DNA from: Populus alba
Taxonomy: Eukaryota > Streptophyta > Magnoliopsida > Malpighiales > Salicaceae
Assembly (NCBI RefSeq): GCF_005239225.2
Contig: NC_133298.1
Coordinates: 682,001 to 746,000 of the forward strand
Length of the DNA stretch: 64,000 bases
Direction: 5' to 3'
Shown piece by piece: positions 26,342-38,700 of the stretch. The notes under the pieces are model-generated. The model saw only the letters and a list, made by a program, of their open reading frames with translations, had not been told where the DNA came from and did not search any database. Positions within the stretch are counted from its first letter, which is position 1. Each line of letters begins with the position of its first letter. Made by a program: the position numbers and the translations under genes.

Positions 26342-26346
26342 CCCTG
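26342..26346. other. Target-site duplication CCCTG, right
   Basis: CCCTG immediately after the terminal CA of the solo LTR. The interrupted monomer resumes as GTTGCCGAAATTCAG. Confidence 0.93.
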
Positions 26347-27119
26347 GTTGCCGAAATTCAGTTGCCTTTGAATTTCGGGTGATCCCTCTTAAGCATGTCT
26401 GCTTCTGCTACTTGTTCTACATCAAACTTCTTCCGCAAAAGGCCAAACGCTTTGACTCGGTGAGTTTCGCGGCATTTCGGCTTCGATGCCCCGGTTGCCG
26501 AAATTCAGTTGCCTTTGAATTTCGGGTGATCCCTCTAGAGCATCTATGCCTCTGCTACTTGTTCTACATCACACTTCCTTCCGCAAACAGCGAAACGCTT
26601 TAACTCGGTGAGTTTCACGGCATTCCGACTTCGATGTCCCGGTTGCTGAAATTCAGTTGCCTTTCAATTTCGGGTGATCCCTCATGAGCATGTATGCTTC
26701 TGCTACTTGTTCTACATCAAACTTCTTCCGTAAAAGGCCAAACGCTTTGACTCGGTGAGTTTCGCGAAATTCCGACTTCGATGCCCCGGTTGTCGAAATT
26801 CAGTTGCCCTTGAATTTTGGGTGATCCCACTAGAGCATCTATGCTTCTGCTACTTGTTATACGTCACACTTCCTTCCGCAAACAGCGAAACGCTTCGACT
26901 CGGTGAGTTTCGCGGCATTCCGACTTCGATGCCCCGGTTGCCGAAATTCAGTTGCCTTTGAGTTTCGGGTGATCCCACTAGAGCATGTATGCTTCTGCTA
27001 CTTGTTCTACATCACACTTCCTTCCGCAAACAGCGAAACGCTTTAACTCGGTGAGTTTCACGGCATTCCGACTTCGATGTCCCGGTTGCTGAAATTCAGT
27101 TGCCTTTCAATTTCGGGTG

Positions 27120-30100
27120 ATCGATCATGAGCATGTATGCTTCTGCTACTTGTTATACGTCACACTTCCTTCCGCAAACAGCGAAACGCTTCGACTCGGT
27201 GAGTTTCGCGGCATTCCTACTTCGATGCCCTGGTTGCCGAAATTCAGTTGCCTTTGAATTTCAGGTGATCCCACTTGAGCATGTCTGCTTCTGCTACTTG
27301 TTCTACATCAAACTTCTTCCGCAAAAGGCCAAACGCTTTGACTCGGTGAGTTTCGCGGCATTCCGACTTCGATGCCCCGGTTGCCGAAATTCAGTTGCCT
27401 TTGAGTTTCGGGTGATCCCACTAGAGCATGTATGCTTCTGCTACTTGTTCTACATCACACTTCCTTCCGGAAACAGCGAAACGCTTTGACTCAGTGAGTT
27501 TCGCGAAATTCCGACTTCGATGCCCCGGTTGTCGAAATTCAGTTGCCCTTGAATTTCGGGTGATCCCACTAGAGCATCTATGCTTCTGCTACTTGTTATA
27601 CGTCACACTTCCTTCCACAAACAGCGAAACGCTTCGACTCGGTGAGTTTCGCGGCATTCCGACTTTGATGTCCCGGTTGCTGAAATTCAGTTGGCTTTCA
27701 ATTTCGGGTGATCGATCATGAGCATGTATGCTTCTGCTACTTGTTATACGTCACACTTCTTCCGTAAAAGGCCAAACGCTTTGACTCGGTGAGTTTCGCG
27801 AAATTCCGACTTCGATGCCCCGGTTGTCGAAATTCAGTTGCCCTTGAATTTTGGGTGATCCCACTAGAGCATCTATGCTTCTGCTACTTGTTATACGTCA
27901 CACTTCCTTCCGCAAACAGCGAAACGCTTCGACTCGGTGAGTTTCGCTGCATTCCGACTTCGATGCCCCGGTTGCCGAAATTCAGTTGCCTTTGAATTTC
28001 GGGTGATCCCACTAGAGCATCTATGCTTCTGCTACTTGTTATACGTTACACTTCCTTCCGCAAACAGCGAAACGCTTCGACTCGGTGAGTTTCGCGGCAT
28101 TCCGACTTCGATGTCCCGGTTGCTGAAATTCAGTTGCCTTTCAATTTCGGGTGATCGATCATGAGCATGTATGCTTCTGCTACTTGTTATACGTCACACT
28201 TCCTTCCGCAAACAGCGAAACGCTTCGACTCGGTGAGTTTCGCGGCATTCCTACTTCGATGCCCTGGTTGCCGAAATTCAGTTGCCTTTGAATTTCGGGT
28301 GATCCCTCTTGAGCATGTCTGCTTCTGCTACTTGTTCTACATCAAACTTCTTCCGCAAAAGGCCAAACGCTTTGACTCGGTGAGTTTCGCGGCATTTCGG
28401 CTTCGATGCCCCGGTTGCCGAAATTCAGTTGCCTTTGAATTTCGGGTGATCCCTCTAGAGCATCTATGCTTCTGCTACTTGTTCTACATCACACTTCCTT
28501 CCGCAAACAGCGAAACGCTTTAACTCGGTGAGTTTCACGGCATTCCGACTTCGATGTCCCGGTTGCTGAAATTCAGTTGCCTTTCAATTTCGGGTGATCC
28601 CTCATGAGCATGTATGCTTCTGCTACTTGTTCTACATCAAACTTCTTCCGCAAAAGGCCAAACGCTTTGACTCGGTGAGTTTCGCGGCATTCCGACTTCG
28701 ATGCCCCGGTTGCCGAAATTCAGTTGCCTTTGAGTTTCGGGTGATCCCACTAGAGCATGTATGCTTCTGCTACTTGTTCTACATCACACTTCCTTCCGGA
28801 AACAGCGAAACGCTTTGACTCAGTGAGTTTCGCGAAATTCCGACTTCGATGCCCCGGTTGTCGAAATTCAGTTGCCCTTGAATTTCGGGTGATCCCACTA
28901 GAGCATCTATGCTTCTGCTACTTGTTATACGTCACACTTCCTTCCACAAACAGCGAAACGCTTCGACTCGGTGAGTTTCGCGGCATTCCGACTTTGATGT
29001 CCCGGTTGCTGAAATTCAGTTGGCTTTCAATTTCGGGTGATCGATCATGAGCATGTATGCTTCTGCTACTTGTTATACGTCACACTTCCTTCCGCAAACA
29101 GCGAAACGCTTCGACTCGGTGAGTTTCGCGGCATTCCTACTTCGATGCCCTGGTTGCCGAAATTCATTTGCCTTTGAATTTCGGGTGATCCCTCTAGAGC
29201 ATGTATGCTTCTGCTACTTGTTCGACATCACACTTCATTCCGCAAACAGCGAAACGCTTTGACTCGGTGAGTTTCGCGGCATTTCGGCTTCGATGCCCCG
29301 GTTGCCGAAATTCAGTTGCCTTTGAATTTCGGGTGATCCCTCTTGAGCATGTATGCTTCTGCTACTTGTTCTATATCACACTTCCTTTCGTAAACAGCGA
29401 AACGCTTTGACTCGGTGAGTTTCGCGGCATTCCGACTTTGATGGCCCGGTTGCCGAAATTCAGTTGCCTTTGAATTTCGGGTGATCCCTCTAGAGCATGT
29501 ATGCTTCCGCTACTTGTTCTACATCACACTTCCTTCCGGAAACAGCGAAACGCTTTGACTCAGTGAGTTTCGCGAAATTCCGACTTCGATGCCCCGGTTG
29601 TCGAAATTCAGTTGCCCTTGAATTTCGGGTGATCCCACTAGAGCATCTATGCTTCTGCTACTTGTTATACGTCACACTTCCTTCCGCAAACAGCGAAACG
29701 CTTCGACTCGGTGAGTTTCGCGGCATTCCGACTTCGATGTCCCGGTTGCTGAAATTCAGTTGCCTTTCAATTTCGGGTGATCGATCATGAGCATGTATGC
29801 TTCTGCTACTTGTTATACGTCACACTTCCTTCCGCAAACAGCGAAACGCTTCGACTCGGTGAGTTTCGCGGCATTCCTACTTCGATGCCCTGGTTGCCGA
29901 AATTCAATTGCCTTTGAATTTCGGGTGATCGCTCTAGAGCATGTATGCTTCTGCTACTTGTTCGACATCACACTTCATTCCGCAAACAGCGAAACGCTTT
30001 GACTCGGTGAGTTTCGCGGCATTTCGGCTTCGATGCCCCGGTTGCCGAAATTCAGTTGCCTTTGAATTTCGGGTGATCCCTCTTGAGCATGTATGCTTCT

Positions 30101-30975
30101 GCTACTTGTTCTACATCAAACTTCTTCCGCAAAAGGCCAAACGCTTTGACTTGGTGAGTTTCGCGGCATTTCGGCTTCGATGCCCCGGTTGCCGAAATTC
30201 AGTTGCCTTTGAATTTCGGGTGATCCCTCTAGAGCATCTATGCTTGTGCTACTTGTTCTACATCACACTTCCTTCCGCAAAAAGCACAACGCTTTGACTC
30301 GGTGAGTTTCGCGGCATTCCGACATCGATGCCACGTTTGCCGCAATTCAGTTCCTTTGAAATTCGGGTGATCCCTCTTGAGCATGTATGCTTCTGCTACT
30401 TGTTCTACATCACACTTCCTTCCGCAAACAGCGAAACGCTTTGACTCGGTGAGTTTCGCGGCATTCCGACTTCGATGCCCCGGTTGCCGAAATTCAGTTG
30501 CCTTTCAATTTCGGGTGATCCCTCATGAGCATGTATGCTTCTGCTACTTGTTTTACATCAAACTTCTTCCGCAAAAGGCCAAACGCTTTGACTCTGTGAG
30601 TTTCGTGGCATTCCGACTTCGATGCCCCGGTTGCCGAAATTCAGTTGCCTTTGAATTTCGGGTGATCCCACTAGAGCATGTATGCTTCTGCTACTTGTTC
30701 TACATCACACTTCCTTCCGGAAACAGCGAAACGCTTTGACTCGGTGAGTTTCGCGAAATTCCGACTTCGATGCCCCGGTTGTCGAAATTCAGTTGCCCTT
30801 GAATTTCGGGTGATCCCACTAGAGCATCTATGCTTCTGCTACTTGTTATACGTTACACTTCCTTCCGCAAACAGCGAAACGCTTCGACTCGGTGAGTTTC
30901 GCGGCATTCCGACTTCGATGTCCCGGTTGCTGAAATTCAGTTGCCTTTCAATTTCGGGTGATCGATCATGAGCAT
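27120..30975 (-). repeat. ATCGATCATG marker-monomer series (variable-size higher-order repeat)
   Basis: The variant ATCGATCATGAGCATG, which replaces the usual ATCCCTCATGAG, starts at 27120, 27711, 28154, 29040, 29780 and 30961. The intervals are 591, 443, 886, 740 and 1181 bp (4, 3, 6, 5 and 8 monomers). Most copies share flanks: GTCCCGGTTGCTG on the left and GTTATACGTCAC then CATTCCTACTTC on the right. The 27711 copy is a hybrid, switching after GTTATACGTCACACTTC to the CTTCCGTAAAAGGCC type. Confidence 0.88.
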
Positions 30976-31114
30976 GTATGCTTCTGCTACTTGTTATACG
31001 TCACACTTCCTTCCGCAAACAGCGAAACGCTTCGACTCGGTGAGTTTCGCGGCATTCCTACTTCGATGCCCCGGTTGCCGAAATTCAGTTGCCTTTGAAT
31101 TTCGGGTGATCCCT

Positions 31115-32448
31115 CTTGACAATGTATGCTTCTGCTACTTGTGCTACATCACACTTCCTTCCGCAAACGGCGAAACAATTTGACTCAGTGAGTTTTGCGG
31201 CATTCCGAATTCGATGCCCCGGTTGCCGAAATTCAGTTACGTTTGAATTTTGGGGTGATCCCACTAGAGCATGTATGCTTCTGCTACTTGTTCTACATCA
31301 CACTTCCTTCCGTAAATAGGGAAACGCTTTGACTCGGTGAGTTTCGCGGCATTCCGACTTCGATGCCCCGGTTGCCGAAATTCAGTTGCCTATGAATTTC
31401 TGGTGATCCCTCTTGACAATGTATGCTTCTGCTACTTGTTCTACATCACACTTCCTTCCGCAAACGGCGAAACAATTTGACTCGGTGAGTTTCGCGGCAT
31501 TCCGCCATCGATGCCCCGTTTGCTGAAATTCAGTTGCCTTTGAATTTCGGGTGATCCCAGTAGAGCATGTATGCTTCTGCTACTTGTTCTACATCACACG
31601 TCCTTCCGCAAAGAGCGAAACAATTTGACTCAGTGAGTTTCGCGGCGTTTCGAATTCGATGCCCCGGTTGCCGAAATTCATTTGCCTTTGAATTTCGGGT
31701 GATCCCTCTAGAGCATGTATGCTTCTGCTACTTGTTCTACATCACACTTCCTTCCGTAAAAGACGAAAACGCATTGACTCGGTGAGTTTCGCGGCATTCC
31801 CACTTCGATGCCCCGGTTGTCGAAATTCAGTTGCCTTTGAATTTCGGGTGATCCCACTAGAGCATCTATGCTTCTGCTACTTGTTCTACGTCACACTTCC
31901 TTCCGCAAACAGCGAAACGCTCCGACTCGGTGAGTTTCGCGGCATTCCCACTTCGATGCCCCGGTTGCCGAAATTCAGTTACGTTTCAATTTCGGGTGAT
32001 CCCACTAGAGCATGTATGCTTCTGCTACTTGTTCTACATCACACTTCCTTCCGTAAACAGCGAAACGCTTCGACTCGGTGAGTTTCACGGCATTCCAACT
32101 TCGATGCCCCCGTTGTCGAAATTCAGTTGCCTTTGAATTTCGGGTGATCCCTCTTGAGCATGTATGCTTCTGCTACTTGTTCTGCATCACACTTCCTTCC
32201 GCAAACGGCAAAACGCTTTGACTCGGTGAGTTTCGAGGCATTTCGACTTCGATGCCCCGGTTGCCGAAATTCAGTTGCCTTTGAATTTCGGTTGATCTTT
32301 CTAGAGCATGTATGGTTCTGCTACTTGTTCTACATCACACTTCCTTCCGCAAACGGCGAAACGCTTTGACTCGGTGTGTTTCGCGGCATTCCAACTTCGA
32401 TGCCCCGGTTGCCGAAATTCAGTTGCCTTTGAATTTCGGGTGATCCCT
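31115..32448 (-). repeat. Nine-monomer higher-order repeat, copy 1 (about 1334 bp)
   Basis: Begins with the rare CTTGACAATG monomer carrying CTTGTGCTACATC and CAATTTGACTCAGTGAGTTTTG. Its first six monomers are repeated in order 1334 bp downstream. Landmarks with the same offset include TTGACAATG at 31117/32451, AATTTCTGGTGATCC and CACACGTCCTTCC. Confidence 0.85.
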
Positions 32449-33634
32449 CTTGACAATGTATGCTTCTGCTACTTGTGCTACATCACACTTCCTTCCGCAA
32501 ACGGCGAAACAATTTGACTCAGTGAGTTTTGCGGCATTCCGAATTCGATGCCCCGGTTGCCGAAATTCAGTTACGTTTGAATTTGGGGTGATCCCACTAG
32601 AGCATGTATGCTTCTGCTACTTGTTCTACATCACACTTCCTTCCGTAAACAGGGAAACGCTTTGACTCGGTGAGTTTCGCGGCATTCCGACTTCGATGCC
32701 CCGGTTGCCGAAATTCAGTTGCCTATGAATTTCTGGTGATCCCTCTTGACAATGTATGCTTCTGCTACTTGTTCTACATCACACTTCCTTCCGCAAACGG
32801 CGAAACAATTTGACTCGGTGAGTTTCGCGGCATTCCGACATCGATGCCCCGTTTGCTGAAATTCAGTTGCCTTTGAATTTCGGGTGATCCCTGTAGAGCA
32901 TGTATGCTTCTGCTACTTGTTCTACATCACACGTCCTTCCGCAAAGAGCGAAACAATTTGACTCGGTGAGTTTCGCGGCGTTTCGAATTCGATGCCCCGG
33001 TTGCCGAAATTCATTTGCCTTTGAATTTCGGGTGATCCCTCTAGAGCATGTATGCTTCTGCTACTTGTTCTACATCACACTTCCTTCCGCAAAGAGCGAA
33101 ACGCATTGACTCGGTGAGTTTCGCGGCATTCCCACTTCGATGCCCCGGTTGTCGAAATTCAGTTGCCTTTGAATTTCGGGTGATCCCACTAGAGCATCTA
33201 TGCTTCTGCTACTTGTTCTACGTCACACTTCCTTCCGCAAACAGCGAAACGCTCCGACTCGGTGAGTTTCGCGGCATTCGGACTTCGATGCCCCGGTTGT
33301 CGAAATTCAGTTGCCCTTGAATTTCGGGTGATCCCTCTTGAGCATCTATGCTTCTGCTACTTGTTCTACATCACACTTCCTTCCGCAAAACAGCGAACAC
33401 TTTGACTAGGTGAGTTTTCACGGGCATTCCGACTTCGATGCCCCGGTTGCCGAAATTCAGTTACGTTTGAATTTTGGGTGATCCCACTAGAGCATGTATG
33501 CTTCTGCTACTTGTTCTACATCACACTTCCTTCCGTAAACAGCGAAACGCTTTGACTCGGTGACAGTTTCGCGGTCATTCCGACTCGATGCCCCGGTTGC
33601 CGAAATTCAGTTGCCTATGACTTTCCCTGGTGAT
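32449..33634 (-). repeat. Nine-monomer higher-order repeat, copy 2, switching to a six-monomer unit
   Basis: Repeats monomers 1-6 of the previous unit, then continues with two different subtypes (GACTAGGTGAG with CAGTTACG; CGTAAACAGC with CCTATG) before the CTTGACAATG monomer returns at about 33635, about 890 bp (six monomers) after its counterpart. The unit size changed from nine to six here. Small indels begin near 33.4 kb. Confidence 0.78.
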
Positions 33635-36600
33635 ACCCTCTTGACAATGTAATGCTTCTGCTACTTGATCTTCTACATCACACTTCCTTCTGCAAACGGC
33701 GAAACAATTTGACTCGGTGAGTTTCGTGGCATTCCGACATCGAATGCCCCGTTTTGCTGAAATTCAGTTGCCTTTTGAATTTCGGGTGATCCCTGTAGAG
33801 CATGTATGCTTCTGCTACTTGTTCTACATCACACGTCCTTCCGCAAAGAGCGAAACAATTTGACTCGGTGAGTTTCGCGGCGTTTCGAATTCGATGCCAC
33901 CGGTTGCCGAAATTCATTTGCCTTTGAATTTCGGGTGATCCCTCTAGAGCATGTATGCTTCTGCTACTTGTTCTACATCACACTTCCTTCCGCAAAGAGC
34001 GAAACGCATTGACTCGGTGAGTTTCGCGGCATTCCCACTTCGATGCCCCGGTTGTCGAAATTCAGTTGCCTTTGAATTTCGGGTGATCCCACTAGAGCAT
34101 CTATGCTTCTGCTACTTGTTCTACGTCACACTTCCTTCCGCAAACAGCGAAACGCTCCGACTCGGTGAGTTTCGCGGCATTCTGACTTCGATGCCCCCGG
34201 TTGTCGAAATTCAGTTGCCTTGATTTCGGGTGATCCCTCTTGAGCATCTATGCTTCTGCTACTTGTTCTACATCACACTTCCTTCCGCAAACAGCGAAAC
34301 ACTTTGACTAGGTGAGTTTCACGGCATTCCGACTTCGATGCCCCGGTTGCTGAAATTCAGTTACGTTTGAATTTCGGGTGATCCCACTAGAGCATGTATG
34401 CTTCTGCTACTTGTTCTACATTCACACTTACCTTCCGCAAACAGCGAAACGCTTTGACTCGAGTGAGTTTCGCGCATTCCGACATCGATGCCCCGTTTGC
34501 CGATATTCAGTTGCCTTTGAATTTCGGGTGATCCCTCTACAGCATGTATGCTTCTGCTACTAGTTCTACATCACACTTCCTTCCGCAAACAGCGAAACGC
34601 TTTGACTCGGTGAGTTTCGCGGCATTCCGCCATCGATGCCCCGTTTGCCGAAATTTAGTAGCCTATGATTCGGGTTGAATCCCTCTAGAGCATGTATACT
34701 TCTGCTACTTTTCTACATCACACTTCCTTCCGCAAAAGAGCGAAACGCTTTCACTCGCGTAGTAGTGTCGCGGCATTCCGAACTCGATGCCCCGTTGCCG
34801 AAATTCAGTTGCCTATTGAATTTCGGTGATCCCTCTTGAGTATGTATGCTTCTGCTACTTGTTCTACATCACACTTCCATCCGCAAACGGCGAAACGCTT
34901 TAACTCGGTGAGTTCTCCGCATCCAGACTTCCATGCCCCGTTGCCGTATTCAGTTGCCTTTGAATTTCGGATGATCCCTCTTGAGCATGTGAATGCTTCT
35001 GCTACTTGTTCATACATCACAACTTCCTTCCGCAAACGCGAAAGCTTTGACTCGGTGAGTTTCCGGCATTGTGACTTCGATGCCCCGGTTGCCCTGAAAT
35101 TCATTCGCCCTTTGCACTTCGATGATCTCTGTGTTGACAATGTATGCTTCTGCTACTTGTCTTCTACATCACACTTCCTTCCGAAACGGTGAAACGCTTG
35201 ACTCGGTGAGTTTCGCGGCAGTTTCCTCCTTCGATGCCACGTTTGCCGAAATTCAGTTGCCGTTTTGAATTTCGTGATCCCTATTGATGGATTCGTATGT
35301 GTTGTACTGTGTTCAATACACAATGCCACCAATTCCGCAATCAACGAACGCTTGACCTCATAGTATCGAGCTTTCGCAGCTTTTATTCGATGCCCCCGTT
35401 CCCGAATTCATCTTTGCCTTTGAATTTCGCGGTACTCTCTGGCATGTATGCTTCTGACGTACTTGTTCGTACAGCACACTTTCTTCCGACAACAGGCGAA
35501 TGCTTTGACGGTTGAGTTTCCGCATTTCGAACGCGATGCCCGTGCCGAAATTCAGTTGCCTTGATTCGGTTGATCCCTCATAGAGCATGGTATGCTATCT
35601 GCTACTTGTTCGACATACACTCCTTACCCCAAACAGCGAAACGCTTCGACTCGATGATTCGCCGGCATATCGACTTCATCCCGAGTTGTCGAATTCAGTT
35701 CCTTGAATCGGAGTATCCTCTTGACAATGTATGATTTTGCTATGTTGTTTACATCACCTTTCCGCAACGGCGAAACAATTTGACTCTGGTTGAGTTTGCG
35801 CAGTTCCGACATCGAGCCCGTTTGCTGAAATTCAGTTGCCTTTAATCGGTGATCTGAGAGCATGATGTTCTGCTACTTTGTTCTATACACTCCCTTCGCA
35901 GAAGAGCGAAAACAATTTGACTCGGTGAGTTTGCGGCGATCTTCGATCGATGCCCCGGGCCCGAAATTCAATTTGCCTTTGAATTTCAGATTTGAATTCT
36001 AGAGCATGTATGCTATCTGCTAACTCTGACATCCACTTTCTTCCGCAAAGACGCGAAACGCTTTGACTCGTAATACGTTTCACGAGCATTCCCACTTCCA
36101 TGCCGCGTATGTCGAAATTCACGTTGCACTCTTGATTTCGAGGTGATCCCACTAGAGATCTATCGCTCTGCTACTTGATATACTACGTCACCACTTCCTT
36201 CCGCAAACAGCGAAAACGACTCTCGAATCGGTGCAGTTTCGCGGCATTCTGACTTCGATGCCACGGTTGTCGAATTCGTGCCCTGAAATTTCGGTGATCC
36301 TCCTATGGCAATCTTGCTCTGCTACTTGTTTTTTCTTTAACATCACACTTCCTCCCAAACACGAAAACACTTTGACATAGGTTGAAAGTTCACCGGCAGT
36401 TCCGACTTCAAATTGCACGGTTGCCGAAAATCATTACGTTCTGAATTTTCGGAGTGATCCATCATAGAGCATTTAGCTTTCGCTACTTTCTACACATCCA
36501 ACTTCTTACGATAAAACACAGAAACGCTTTGCTCGTGGTTTCGCAGCATATCACTTCGATTGCCGACCAGGATTGCCGAAAACTATCAGTTCCTATTGAA

Positions 36601-36688
36601 TTATTGGGTGAAAATCCTCATTGAGCATGTTGCTTATGACTTGTTCACAATATCATCACACTTCCTTCGTACAAAGCGAAACAACCCG
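33401..36688 (-). repeat. 148-bp satellite array, orientation B, degrading towards the gap
   Basis: The same satellite. Isolated indels start at about 33.4 kb. From 34.9 kb nearly every monomer is disrupted, and after 35.3 kb some are barely recognisable (for example 35280-35560 and 36300-36660). It ends at a 500-N gap. The gradient parallels the other contig ends. Confidence 0.9.
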
Positions 36689-37188
36689 NNNNNNNNNNNN
36701 NNNNNNNNNNNNNNNNNNNNNNNNNNNNNNNNNNNNNNNNNNNNNNNNNNNNNNNNNNNNNNNNNNNNNNNNNNNNNNNNNNNNNNNNNNNNNNNNNNNN
36801 NNNNNNNNNNNNNNNNNNNNNNNNNNNNNNNNNNNNNNNNNNNNNNNNNNNNNNNNNNNNNNNNNNNNNNNNNNNNNNNNNNNNNNNNNNNNNNNNNNNN
36901 NNNNNNNNNNNNNNNNNNNNNNNNNNNNNNNNNNNNNNNNNNNNNNNNNNNNNNNNNNNNNNNNNNNNNNNNNNNNNNNNNNNNNNNNNNNNNNNNNNNN
37001 NNNNNNNNNNNNNNNNNNNNNNNNNNNNNNNNNNNNNNNNNNNNNNNNNNNNNNNNNNNNNNNNNNNNNNNNNNNNNNNNNNNNNNNNNNNNNNNNNNNN
37101 NNNNNNNNNNNNNNNNNNNNNNNNNNNNNNNNNNNNNNNNNNNNNNNNNNNNNNNNNNNNNNNNNNNNNNNNNNNNNNNNNNNNNNNN
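36689..37188. other. Assembly gap, 500 N
   Basis: Exactly 500 undetermined bases. The satellite changes from orientation B on the left to A on the right. Confidence 0.99.
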
Positions 37189-38700
37189 CGGTATCGAAGT
37201 TGGAGCCGGGAAACTCACCGAGTCGCTTTGGATGTCTGATGTTAGAACAAGCAAGCATACATGCTCAAGAGGATCACCCGAAAATTCAAAGCAACTGAAT
37301 TTCGGCAACCGGGCATCGAAGTCGGAATGCCGCGAATCTCACCGAGTCAAAGCGTTTCGCCGTTTGCCAAGAAGTGTGATATAGAACAAGTAGCAGAACA
37401 TACATGTCAAGAGGGATCACCCGAAATTCAAAGGCAACTGAATTTCGGCAACCGGGGCATCGAAGTCGGAATGCCGCGAAACTCACCGAGTCAAAGCGTT
37501 TCGCCGTTTGCGGAAGAAAGTGTGATGTAGAACAAGTAGCAGAAGCATACATTGTCAAGAGGGATCACCCGAAATTCAAAGGCAACTGAATTTCGCAACT
37601 GGGGCATTGAAGTCGGGAATGCCGCGAAACTCACCAACTCAAAGCGTTTCGGCATTTGTGGAAGAAGTCTGATGTAGAACAAGTAGCGGATGCATACTGC
37701 TCAAGAGGGATCCCCTGAAATTCAAAGGCAACTGCATTTCGGCAACCAGGGCATCGAAGTCGGGAATGCCGGGAAACTCACCGAGTCGAAGCGTTTCGCC
37801 GTTTGGGAAGAAGTCTGATGTAGAACAAGTAGCAGGAAGCATTACATGCTCAAGAGGGATCACCCGAAATTCAAAGGCAACTGAATTTCGGCAACCGGGG
37901 CATCGAAGTCGGAATGCCGCGAAACTCACCGAGTCAAAGCGTTTCGCCGTTTGCGGAAGAAGTGTGATGTAGAACAAGTAGCAGAAGCATACATGCTCAA
38001 GAGGGATCACCCGAAATTCAAAGGCAACTGAATTTCGGCAACTGGGGGGCATCGAAGTCGGAATTGCCGCGAAACTCACCAGTCAAAGCGTTCGCCGTTT
38101 GTGGAAAAACTGATGTAGAACAAGTAGCAGAAGCATACATGCTCAAGAGGGATCACCCGAAATTCAAAGGCAACTGAATTTCGGCAACCAGGGCATCCAA
38201 GTTGGAATGCCGGAAACTCACCGAGTCAAAGCGTTTCGCTGTTTGCGAAGAAGTGATGATGTAGAACAAGTAGCGGAAGCATACATGCTCAAGAGGGATC
38301 ACCCGAAATTCAAAGGCAACTGAATTTCGGCAACCGGGGCATCGAAGTCGGAATGCCGCGAAACTCACCGAGTCAAAGCGTTTCGCCGTTTGGGGAAAGA
38401 AGTGTGAATGTAGAACAAGTAGCAGAAGCATAACATGCTCAAGAGGGATCACCCGAAATTCAAAGGCAACTGAATTTCGCAACTGCAACCTATGGGGCAT
38501 CGAAGTCGGAAAGCGCGAAACTCACCGAGTCAAAGCGTTTCGCCTTTTGCGGAAGAAGTGTGATGTAGAACAAGTAGCAGAAGCATTAATGCTCAAGAGG
38601 GATCACCCGAAATTCAAAGGCAACTGAATTTCGGCAACCGGGGCATCAAGTCGGAATGCTTCGAAACTCACCGATCAAAGCGTTTTGCGTTTGCGGATGT
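37189..38700 (+). repeat. 148-bp satellite array, orientation A, start of contig 3
   Basis: Monomers of the homogeneous contig 3 type with moderate indel noise that fades within about 1.5 kb of the gap. Many copies already match the consensus seen further right. Confidence 0.94.

Larger units (their letters stand above)
26347..33400 (-). repeat. 148-bp satellite array, orientation B, with HOR blocks, right of the solo LTR
   Basis: About 48 clean monomers continuing the array in the same orientation. From about 27.1 to 31.0 kb the blocks are built from a recurring trio: a GATGTCCCGG / CCTTTCAATTTC monomer, an ATCGATCATGAG / GTTATACGTC monomer, and a CATCAAACTTCTTCCGCAAAAGGCC monomer. From 31.1 kb a different set (CTTGACAATG, GTGCTACATC, CACACGTCC, CGCATTGAC, CGCTCCGAC) forms nine- and six-monomer units. 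The linked variants show that unequal exchange has copied multi-monomer segments. Confidence 0.96.
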
